A stretch of 64,000 bases of DNA, from the NCBI GenBank assembly GCA_018398585.1, contig JAGTTD010000011.1:13941346-14005345 (forward strand). The letters run 5' to 3'. The DNA comes from Simmondsia chinensis. Taxonomy: Eukaryota; Streptophyta; Magnoliopsida; Caryophyllales; Simmondsiaceae. Shown here piece after piece: positions 23,767 through 34,049 of this stretch; within the stretch, counting starts at the first letter, position 1, and every line of letters starts with the position of its first letter. The notes beneath the pieces are model-generated. The model had not been told where the DNA came from and did not search any database. It worked only from the letters and a program-made list of their open reading frames with translations. A program made the translations under genes and the position numbers.

Positions 23767-23990
23767 CAACGTTGTGTTGTATGTGCAGCGTGGGTGGGTT
23801 CCTCAGTTCTGTACTACATCTCAGCCTTTGATTATGGGTCACAAACCAGAGAAAAACTCTTGTCACAATACCGAATCTCTTCTCATCCAACCCTACAATA
23901 TTCGCCATTGGCTTGTGACCCACAATCAACGGCTAAGATGTAGTACAGAACTGAAGAACCCACCCGCGCGGCACAGACAACACAATGTTG
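23767..23990. repeat. Long inverted repeat (foldback) downstream of the AGO exon
   Basis: The left arm begins CAACGTTGTGTTG and the right arm ends CAACACAATGTTG. The arms are about 78 bases each, contain GGGTGGGTTCCTCAGTTCTG and its near complement, and flank a loop of roughly 65 bases. Transcribed in either direction it would fold into a long hairpin. It may be a foldback MITE; I found no clear target duplication. Confidence 0.75.
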
Positions 23991-24194
23991 AGACCGATAA
24001 GTGGATGCTTGGCTTCATGGTCAACTCCTCCATTTATAGGCAAAATCGTACAAGGTGCAAATGCATGGAGACAACCGTGGGGGAGGGGTAGGATAAAGTA
24101 AGTGATAGTTGAGGTCATTAAATGTCTTGCTTGGGTGCCAATTATGACCCCTGCACTTTCAGTTTTCGACCCCCAACTACCCCAACCAGTTCTC
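23991..24194. other. Unassigned segment between hairpin and array unit
   Basis: No gene is visible. A short AAAATCGTAC word near 24044 recalls the MULE end, and a C-rich patch at 24160-24190 recalls the MULE leader. These could be relics of an internal end acquired with the captured exon, but the match is weak. Confidence 0.3.
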
Positions 24195-24300
24195 CTCCAT
24201 TTAAAGTAGTCATACATCATGTATGATAGATCATACACCATCAGATACTTAAAACACACAAACAGAAGTTGAAATTACACCATTTAAACCAACCTTATAA
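24195..24300 (-). repeat. Single palindromic repeat unit, B2
   Basis: One diverged minus-oriented unit (TCATACATCATGTATGATAG ... CACACCATTTAAACC-like) between the captured segment and the end of the transposase gene. Confidence 0.75.
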
Positions 24301-24417
24301 ATGTCAATGTGTTATGGATAATACACAACTGTCATTAATAATGCACGTCTATTAAGAGTACACAATTTCACTGATATTAATAGCAATTACACTGAAAAAA
24401 AAAGATCAACATAAGTT

Positions 24418-24930
24418 AATTCAGAGGAGGGACATGATAAGAATGATCGATAGTGTTTGTGGACGTGCCTTCTCCACTTGAGTGCAGAGCAATTGGATTT
24501 TTGCACGTTGATCGATTGTGCCCGTGTTCCTTGCATCGACTGCACTTTTGTGGTACACGTTCCTCACCAACTGAAGGAATCCTCCTCTTCCTCCTCCTCC
24601 CGAAATAGGTTCGAACATCGGGTGAAAGAAGATTCATTTTTGATATGTGATGAGTGATAGACCTATCACTTATGTGCAACATCGGGTACACGAAGCCTCT
24701 GTATGACTCGTACCAATAATCTCTTCAATAATATGGCCAGCAAAATTCGTACAGACCATAAGGACCGTGTCTTACAACCGCCAACGCATGCTCACATGGA
24801 AGCTGTTCCAGCCGAAACTTGCGACAGGTATATGTCCAAAGTGACAGATCAACCCAAAAATTCTTATCCCCATCAATGACATCGAAGTTATACTCATCTG
24901 CTCGCGAAATCTACATTGCATAAAAGATTG
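24418..24930 (-). pseudogene. mudrA: mudrA transposase, last exon: SWIM and zinc knuckle
   Basis: On the minus strand the exon reads a SWIM zinc finger (CRKFRLEQLPCEHALAVVRH, about 24830-24770), then a stop (about 24730) in a PYYRDYW-like context. A basic patch RRRKRRIPS and a CCHC zinc knuckle (CSRCKEHGHNRSTC) follow, with the final stop at 24418. SWIM followed by a knuckle is the normal C-terminus of plant MuDR transposases. An intron holding array B3 separates it from the core. Confidence 0.85.
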
Positions 24931-25009
24931 ACACACACGATAAATAATGGCAATGCAAAAAAAATGACCAAAACCAGCAATTATCATGTCTAAAAGTGCA
25001 GGGACTACT

Positions 25010-25805
25010 AATGATTAATAATACACCACAATGTACTTGAAACACAGTACACCAAGTTGATTTTACACCATTAAAACCTATCATACACGGTGTATGATTA
25101 ATCATACACCACTAATTAGTTGTAACACACTCAAACAAGCTGATTTCACACCATTTAGACCAATCATACACGGTGTATGATTGATCATACACCAGGTTGA
25201 TTTTAAACCATTAAAACACACTAAAACAAGTTCATTCGACACCATTAAAACCTATCATACACGGTGTATGATTGATCATACACCACTATTTTTTTAAAAC
25301 ACATTAAAACAAGTTGATTTTACACCCTTAAAACCTATCATACGCTGTGTATGATTAACCATACACCACTACTTAGTTGTAACACACTAAAACAAGTTGA
25401 ATTTACACCCTTTACATGCATCATACATAGTGTATGATTGACCATGCACCACTCATGACTTAAAACACACTAAAACAAGTTAATTTTACACCATTAAAAC
25501 TAATCATACAAGTGTATGATTGATCATAGACCACTATTTACATAAAACACACTCACACAAGTTGATTTCACACGCCAACACAATATGATATTACACCATT
25601 TAAACCCATCATACACGGTGTATGGTTAATCATACACCACTAATTACATAAAATACACCAAGAGGTATTGATTTCACACCATCATGATCAATGATACACG
25701 GTTTATGATTAAACATACACCACCATTTACGTCAAGCAATCATACACAAGTTGATTTCACACAATCAAAAACAATCATACACGGTGTATAATTAATCATA
25801 CAATA
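25010..25805 (-). repeat. Palindromic ~83-bp minisatellite, array B3 in a mudrA intron
   Basis: Nine or ten minus-oriented units between the catalytic and SWIM exons of the transposase. Orientation relative to the gene is the same as that of A1 and A2 relative to the C48 gene. Confidence 0.88.
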
Positions 25806-25979
25806 GTATCCTTAATATTGCACCATGTACAATTAATAACACACGGACATAATAACCCTATAAACATGCGTTGCAATCGGGATTGAACATGACAAATAGA
25901 ACAAAACTTATTGTCATCATTGATAGTTTCAATCTGTCTTGTAATTTTTTTCGATGTCGGGGGGACATTGTACCGACGC

Positions 25980-27430
25980 AAGCTTCAGCCTTGGTTCTTC
26001 TATCATGAAACTACTTCTGCAACACTAGCCGAATCTCATCAATTAAAGCAGTAATGGGATAATCACGCACCTTAACCAAAACAGCATTCATCGATTCCGA
26101 TATATTTGTTGTCATTATGTTGTACCGACAACAAGGGGAGTGGGACCGAGTCCACTTGTCCAATCCCACGGTCTCCAAGTACTCTTTAGCTCCGGGTGCG
26201 GTACAAAACAAACTGAAGAACAAAGTATGGAACTCTTGAAGGCTGTATGCTTTAGCTGTTTTGTAGTAGTGCTGATCCAACTACTTTGTTTTACTTTTAA
26301 ATTTGGACTTCATGTTGTTCAGCAAGTGGTACATGCACAAACCATGGAATGCGTTGGGGAAAACTTCTTCCACCGCTCTTTGGATGCTTCGATGTCAATC
26401 AGATACAATAACATGGCCGACAGGCTCCCTAATACCTTCCTTCAACTGGCTGAGGAACCAATGCCACGATGCGTCATTCTCTGAATCACCGCTATCGAAA
26501 GCAATCGGAAAAATTTGTTGATTGGCATCGTGACAAACAGCCATGAACAGAACACTCCAGTATTTTTCCTTCAGATGCGTTGCATCAATGCTCACAACAG
26601 GACGGCCAAACCGGAATCCTTTAATTAAAGCATCGAACGCAATGAAAAGGTACTAAAATCTGCTTCCATCATCTGTCTGTAAATGAAACACAGTACCGAA
26701 GTTGGTTTGTTGGAGAACATGCAAATATGCAGGCAGGTTCGCATATAACTATTCGGGGGAACCCCATCTGACATTGTCATATGCAAACTCTCTAACCCTT
26801 TAAGCAACACTGTAGCTGATCTCAACACCGTAGTGACTATGAATGTCATCTATGACATCCTGTGGCTTGAACACTCTTCCGGGGTTGATAATATTCTTAC
26901 GGACACATTCCTCGACGAACCAGCTGGTTGCTTGCCTATGTCTAACAGTGGTGAGATCGGTAGGGTGGGTATGATTATTTTCAACTTTCGTAACCATCCA
27001 ATACCCACCATCTACTAGACACATAGCCCGAACCCTCTATGTGCAACCTTCTTACACACAGTGAACAACCGTTAAGGATTTGTTAGACTTGAAGCTCCTG
27101 AATTCAAATTTTTCCCTCAGTGCAATTACTGCCAGGTTAGTCAACAAATCCTTCTTTGACTTAAATATTTGATTCACCTCAATTACCTCAACCATCCTAC
27201 CCTGCCCATATACCCTGTCAATCTGGCTACTCTCATCTCCGGAACCAACATCATCATCATGATGAGGATCAACAGTAGCTTGGATGTTGGGTTGGACATT
27301 CGGTTGAACGCTGGGTTCCACATGGTTCCACTGCAGGTTCGACAATAGGAGGGTCTTCAGGGCAAATATTTTGCTGGTAAGAAATGTGCCCATGTCTAGG
27401 TGATGCGTCGGTTGCAGTCGGTTGCACATG
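25980..27430 (-). pseudogene. mudrA: mudrA transposase core (MULE domain)
   Basis: Reading down the minus strand: the tail of the MuDR N-terminal domain (about 27200-27060, FKSKKDLLTNLAVIALREKF), a linker (NNHTHP ... HYGVEISYS), then the MULE catalytic domain from about 26600 (SIDATHLKEKYWSVLFMAV, SGDSENDASWHWFL, VIVSD, then GLCMYHLLNNM with its C..H pair). The ESMNAVLVKVRDYPI segment closes it near 26060. The frame is broken by several stops, including TAA and TAG codons between 26825 and 26650, and a CGA-to-TGA-type change right after the VSD aspartate (about 26393). Most breaks are single-base nonsense changes in one frame, so decay is moderate. The protein would have cut and moved the element. 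Confidence 0.9.
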
Positions 27431-28013
27431 GGATAAATTTATATTATCCAAATTGTCCCACAGACTTTGATTGGAATTTTTCCAATCTTCACCGGTCGCT
27501 GTCGCGATCGCCATCACCGTAGGTACAGGTAAGTCAAAATCAAGTTCAGATGCATCTCCACGGGCTGCTTCTTCCATCCCGGCATTCATACATCCACCAA
27601 AAGTATCGGGCACCACAGGGTCCAAACCATCATTGTTCTCGTCACCATCTGGTGGTGTTTGAATAGGACTCCATTGCTCACCAAAGTAAGGATTCCTATC
27701 AACGGTGGACTCAACAGTAACGAATAAGGTATGCTTCACCCTATCTTCTTTTGCCAGTGCCATCCAAATCATAGCTGACCTATCATTATTCGCATCATAC
27801 AAGGGCATGTCCCGAACGCCTGTAAGAAATTGAAATTGCATCTTCGAACCTGCATCCACCTGAACACCCATCAACTCCACCAAAGTCCTTTGCAAGCCAG
27901 CAAAGTCATTCTTCTCATCCACAAAAACAAAAATCCAACTTTCCACCTACATAGTATGCCCTCTTGCTAAAGTGTCCACCGTACCCAACACAAGCAATAA
28001 CAACATCACCCAT
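27269..28013 (-). pseudogene. mudrA: mudrA N-terminal region
   Basis: The likely start is ATG 28013, two bases after an acceptor (TTCACAG) that ends the 4.46-kb array-filled intron. It reads MGDVVIACVGYGGHF, shifts frame near 27945, then continues open for about 225 codons (FVDEKNDFAGLQRTL, then RDMPLYDANNDRSAM). This is the N-terminal layout common in plant MuDR transposases, followed by an acidic, Pro-rich linker. A second frame change near 27300 joins it to the domain at 27200-27060. Confidence 0.75.
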
Positions 28014-28024
28014 TACTGTGAACA

Positions 28025-31000
28025 CGAAAATAACATGATATTACACCACTAATTACATGAAACACACTAAGATAAAATGAAAGAACGGCAGTTAAACCAA
28101 TCGTACATGGTGTATGATTAATCATACCCCACTAATGACTTCAAAGACACTAAAACAAGTTGATTTACACCATTAAAACCTATCAATACACGGTGTACGA
28201 TTGATCATACACCACTATTTACTTAAAACACGTTAAAACAAGTTGATTTTAAACCCTTTAAAACACATCATATACTGTGTATGATTAATCGAACACCATT
28301 AATGACTTGAAAGACACTAAACAAGTTCATTTTACACCGGTAAAACCTATCACACACAGTGTATGATGGACCAAACACCACTAATTACTTAAAACATACT
28401 AAAACAAGTCGATTTCACACCATTTAGACCAATCATACACGATGTATGATCAATCATACACCACAAATGACTTACAACATACCAAAAGAAATTTATTTTA
28501 CACCATAAAAACCAATCATACACCGTGTATGATTGATCATAAACCACTAATGACTTAAAACACGCCAAGAGAAAATGATATAACACCATACAAACGAATC
28601 ATACACGGTGTATGATTGATTATATACCATTAATAACTTAAAAGACGTTAAAACAAGTTAATTTTACACCCTTTAAACCAATCATAAACAATGTATGATT
28701 AACCAAACACTACTAATTACCTAAAACACACTAGAACAATATGATTTCACACCATTTAGACCAATCATACACCACTATTTTCTTGAAAGACACTAAAACA
28801 AGCTGAATTTACACCATTAAAACCTATCAAACACAGTGTATGATTGATCATACATCACTATTTACATAAAACACACTAAAACAAGTTGATTTCACGCCAT
28901 TTAAACGTACCAGACACGGTGTATGATTGATCATACACCACTATTTTCTTAAAACACATTAAAACAACTTGATTTTACACACTTAAAACCTATCGTACAC
29001 GGTGTATGATTGATCATACACCACTATTTTCTTAAAACACACTAAATTAAGTTGATTTCACATGATTTTGACCAATCATACCATGAACCACTACTTACTT
29101 AAAACACATTAAAACAAGTTGATTTTACACCCTAAAAACCTATCATACACAGTGAATGATTGATCATACACCACTAATTGCTTAAAACACACTAAACAAG
29201 TTGTTTTCACACCATTTAGACCAATCATTTACACCACCAATGATTTGAAAGACACTAAAACAAGTTGATTTACACCATTAAAATCTATCAATACACTGTG
29301 TATGATTGATCATACACAACTAATTGCTTAAAACACATTAAAACAAGTTGTTTTCACACCATTTAGACCAATCATACACGGTGTATGATTGATCTTACAC
29401 CAATAATGACTTGAAAGACACTAAAACAAGTTGATTTACACCATTAAAACCTATCAATACATGGTGTATGATTGATTATACACCACTATTTACTTAAAAC
29501 ACGTCAAAACAAGTTGATTTTACACCCTTTAAACACATCATACACGGTGTATGATTAACCGAACACAATTAATTACTTGAAAGATGCTAAACAAGTTCAT
29601 TCTACACCGTTAAAACTTATTGTACACGGTTTATGATTGATCATACACCACTATTTACTTAAAACACGTTAAAACAAGTTGATTTTACACCCTTTAAACA
29701 CATCATACACGGTGTATGATTAACTGAACACCATTAATGATTTGAAAGACACTAAACAAGGTCAATCTACGCCATTAAAACCTATCATACACGGTGTATG
29801 ATTGATCATACTTCATTATTTACTTAAAACGCATTAAAACTGGTTGATTTTACACCCTTTAAACCCATCATACACTGTGTATGATGGACCAAACATCACT
29901 AATTACTTAAAACACACTGAAACAAGTTGATTTCACACCATTTAGACCAATCATACACGGTGTATGATCAATCACACACGCTGTATGATCATTCATACAC
30001 CACTAATGACTTACAACATACCAAAAGAAAATTATTTTACACCGTAAAAACCAATCATACACCGTGTATGAGTGATCATAAACTACTAATGACCTCAAAC
30101 ACACCAAGAGGAAATGATATAACACCATATAAACCAATCATACATGGTGTATGATTGATTATACACCACTATTTACTTAAAACACATTAAAACAAGTTGA
30201 TTTTACACATTTAAAACCTATCATACACTATGCATGACTGATCATACACCACTAATGACTTAAAATAGGTTAAAACAAGTTAATTTTACACCCTTTAAGC
30301 CCATCATACATGGTGTATGATTAACCAAACACCACTAATTACTTAAAACACACTAATACAACGTGATTTCACACCATTTAGACCAATCACACACGGTGTA
30401 TGATTGATCATACACCACTATTTTCTTGAAAGACACTAAAACAAGTCGAATTTACACCATTAAAACCTATCATACACCTCGTATGATTGATCATGCACCA
30501 CTATTTTCTTGGAAGACACTAAAACAAGTTGAATTTATACCATTAAAACCTATCAAACACAGTGTATGATTGATCATACACCACTACTTACATAAAACGT
30601 ACTAAAATAAGTTGATTTCACACGATTAAAACCTATCATACACGGTGTCTGATTGATCATACACCACTATTTTCTTAAAACACACTAAAATAAGTTGATT
30701 TTACACCATTTGGACCAATCATACACAGTGTATGATTGATCATACATCACTATTTACTTAAAACACATTAAAACAAGTTGATTTTACACTCTTAAAACCG
30801 ATCATACATGGTGTATGATTGATCATACACCACTAATTGCTTAAAACACAATAAAACAAGTTATTTTCGTACTATTTAAACCAATCATACATGGTGTATG
30901 ATTGATCTTACACCACTAATGACTTGAAAGACACTAAAACGAGTTGATTTACACCAATAAAACCTGTCAATACATGGTGTATGATTGATTATACGCCACT

Positions 31001-32425
31001 ATTTACTTAAAAGACATTAAAACATATTGATTTTACACCCTTAAAACCTATCATACATGGTGTATCATCGATCATACACCACTATTTATTTAAAACACAC
31101 TAAAATAAGTTAATTTCACACTATTTAGACCGATCATACGCAGTGTATGATTGATCATACATCACTATTTACTTAAAACACGTAAAAAAAAAAGTTGATT
31201 TTACACCCTTTGAACCCTTCATACACAGTGCATGATTAATCGAACACCACTAATGACTTGAAAGACACTAAAACTAGTTGATTTACACCATTAAAACCTA
31301 TCAATACACTGTGTATGATTGATCATACACCATTAATTACTTGAAAGACACTAAAACAAGTTCATTCGACACCATTAAAACCTATCATACACGGTGTATG
31401 ATTGATCATACACCACTATTAAAACACATTAAAACAAGTTGATTTTACACCCTTAAAACCAATCATACACGGTGTATGATTAATCACACACCACTAGCTA
31501 CTACAAACACACCAACACAAAATAATTTCACACAATTTAAAGCCGTCATGCAGGGTGTGTGATTAATCATACACCACTAACTACATGAAACACTGCAAGA
31601 TAAAATGATTTCACGCCATTTAAACCCATCATACATAGTGTATGATTGATCATACACCATTAATGACTTAACATACACTAACACAACATGGTATTACATC
31701 ATTTAAACCAATCATACACCGTGTATGATTTGGGTTAAAACCATTAATGACTTCAAACAACCAACAATTTATGATATTACACCATTTAAACCAATCGTAC
31801 ACGATTTATGATTGATCATACACCATTAATTACTTCAAACAACCAACAAAAAATGATATTACACCATTTACACCAATTATACACTATGTATGATCGGTGT
31901 TACACCACTAATTACTTGAAATACACCAAGGGAAAATGATTGCACACCATTTAAACCCATCATACACGGTGTATGATCAATCATACACCACTAATGACTT
32001 AAAACACACCAACACAACTTGATATTACACCATTTAAGCCAATTATAACCGTGTATGATTGATCATACGCCATTAATGACTTGAAACAACCAACAACAAA
32101 TGATATTACACCATTTAAACAAATTGTACACGGTATACGATTAATAATACACTATTAATGACTTAACACAAACTAATATACCTTGATAATACACCATTTA
32201 AACCCATCATACACGGTGTATGATTGATCATACACCACTCATTACTTGAAACACACCAAGAGAAAATGATTTCACACCATTAAAACTAATCATACACGGT
32301 GTATGATTAATCATACACCATTAATGAGTTGAAACACACCATAAGAAAATGATAATACACTATTTATACTAATTATACATGATGTATGATTGATCATACA
32401 CCATAAATGACTTGTAACACACTAA
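28025..32425 (-). repeat. Palindromic ~83-bp minisatellite, array B4
   Basis: The largest array, about 50 units by length, minus orientation, filling the 5' UTR intron of mudrA (donor about 32477, acceptor about 28016). The centre alternates between TTGATC- and TTAATC-type palindromes. Spacers differ among sub-blocks (AACACACTAAAACAAGTTGA variants), suggesting several rounds of local amplification. Short open frames inside are artefacts of the repeat. Confidence 0.9.
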
Positions 32426-32477
32426 CACCAAATGACAAAGATCCATTAACGAAAAATTCATGAAATGATAATTTTAC

Positions 32478-32817
32478 CTTCAATGTCTGATCTGACAACC
32501 GTGAAATGTGTAATGACTCAGCCTTGGACCTACCGCAATGCCACAAAGCTTCAAACCCGTTCTTACAACGTCTTCTTCTTCTTCTTCTGAGGGCCCAAGT
32601 AGGACAAGGAAACACGCAAGACGCTGAGAATGGAGCTCGGGGATTCCAAAATGAGAGAAGAAGAAAAACGAAGAGAGAATGAGAGATGAGAGAAGGAAGA
32701 CAAACGGGCGGGAAGAGAAGGGATGGATAGAATGAAAAGCAACATAGTTGACAAAAAGTCAAAAAGTTGTCCATTTGCATTAAATGAGGAGAGAGAAGGG
32801 CATAGAGAGAGTGGACG

Positions 32818-32850
<33 letters not shown>
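32478..32850 (-). promoter_or_regulatory. CT-rich leader exon of mudrA at the right MULE end
   Basis: Read inward from the right end, a CT-rich leader (TTCTTCTTCTCTCATTTTGG-like) ends at the donor GACATTGAAG/GTAAAATT (32478/32477). This mirrors the left leader and its donor at 5901. It contains a 30-base G tract at 32820-32849. Confidence 0.5.
32820..32849 (+). repeat. Poly-G tract, 30 bases
   Basis: A G homopolymer at the inner edge of the right MULE terminal repeat. It creates a false proline run in a minus-strand reading frame. Confidence 0.9.
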
Positions 32851-32952
32851 AAAGTGAAAGGGGCAAAATTGTCCAAAATGGTTGGTTTAGAGAGAGAGGG
32901 GTTGGAAAAAGATTAAACTTGGGGAGGGGGGATCTAAATCGTACGATTTCCC
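32850..32952 (-). repeat. Right terminal inverted repeat of the MULE
   Basis: Reverse complement begins GGGAAATCGTAC and shares TTTAATCTTTTTCCAACCCC and CAATTTTGCCCCT with the left end. The 9-bp target duplication AAAAAATGA follows at 32953-32961. Confidence 0.85.
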
Positions 32953-33960
32953 AAAAAATGAGAATAAGAGCTCATAGATACCATCTTAACAATGATTCTG
33001 GAGAATTATACAAAAAAGGACGCTACTAAAGTGCTTCTCAAGTGTCTAGACTTAGATGAAGCAATGCTAGTGATGGTTGGAGCCCATGAAGGAATTTGTG
33101 GATCCCATTTAGTAGGAAATAAGATGAACTACCTCACTTGATGTTATGGCTATTATTGCCAATCAATAATGGATGATTGTATCAAATATGCCATGCCAAG
33201 AATGCCAAAGGCATGGACATGTACTAAGGGTCCTTGCAGATGAGGTGCATGCTATAGTTAAACCATGGCCCTTTAGAGGATGGGCAATGACCAAGTTGAG
33301 TCTACCAACAAGATTCTAAAGGCAAACATTCAAAAAATGATTAAAGATAATACCAAGAGGTGGCTTGAGCTGCTACATGATGCTCTTTAGGCATATAGAA
33401 CGTCCAAACGTGATGCAACTGGGATAACTCCCTTCCATTTAACTTATGGCCATGATCTTGCACTTCTAATGGAAGTCCTGGTTTAGTCTATTAGATTAGC
33501 TAGTCAAGGTAGTTTTTTTTAACTTAAAAACAAGCAAGCTATGATGGATGAATTGACTAACTTAGATCAAGTGAGGCTTGACACTCTTTATAAGCTAAAA
33601 AGGCTAAAGAAGAGAGTGGCTAAAGCTTATAATAATAAGATCAAACTAAGGACTTTTGGCTTAGGGGACTTAGTCTGGAAAGTAGTATTGCCCATTGGCC
33701 AGAAAGAACGTATCTTTGGGAAGTTGTCCTTAAATTGAGAGGGTTCATTCAGTGTCATAGATGCACGAACTCACCCTAGTTCCATAAACGGGAGGTTCCC
33801 TAAGAAATATGTTCCTTCACTTTGGGACTCTAATAAGGGAGTTCCTAAGTTTAGATTTCCAAAGTTATGGGCCCAATTTCAACATCAATGTCTTGAGAAT
33901 CAACCTAATGATCCTTAATAATGAAAGCTTATAAAGGGAACTATCAAAATGTGAGATGTA
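32953..33960 (+). pseudogene. pol: Tat-lineage integrase, second half of the split pol
   Basis: The frame continues the linker cut at 5499. An integrase zinc-binding motif (GAHEGICGSHLVG) lies near 33081-33117. Most of the catalytic core is missing: the text jumps from about 33270 to KANIQKMIKDNTKRWLELL. The C-terminal part follows (LDQVRLDTLYKLKRLKKRV at 33565, GDLVWK, and a PKKYVP segment near 33800). The core aspartates and glutamate cannot be found, so an internal deletion is likely. Stops are frequent. Confidence 0.85.
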
Positions 33961-34049
33961 TTGGGAAAAAATATATATTTCATTGATGATTTCAAAAGGA
34001 AGTACATGGCAAATGCAAACAATACAAGTAAGCCACTTACATGGCCTAA

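Larger units (their letters stand above)
5500..32952. mobile_element. 27.45-kb Mutator-like element (MULE) with palindromic arrays
   Basis: Both ends begin GGGAAATCGTAC when read inward and are flanked by the same 9-bp duplication. Removing the element joins the linker and integrase parts of one Tat pol, which confirms the boundaries. The plus strand carries a DUF1985-like/C48 protease gene (7870-21105) and an AGO5-like last exon (23539-23721). The minus strand carries a mudrA transposase (28013-24418). Long arrays of an ~83-bp palindromic repeat fill introns of both genes, plus-oriented on the left and minus-oriented on the right. Two later insertions, an LTR element and a hAT, account for about 7.7 kb, so the original was about 19.7 kb. 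Both main genes now contain stops, so this copy cannot encode its own transposase. Confidence 0.92.

Noticed and set aside
6293..32425. Regularly spaced palindromic repeats that superficially resemble a CRISPR array
   Set aside because: The whole ~83-bp unit repeats, without unique spacers, in a plant transposon; there are no cas genes.
32394..32876. 160-codon minus-strand frame with a proline run
   Set aside because: It lies across the MULE leader and repeat, and the proline run is the 30-base G tract; no domain is recognisable.
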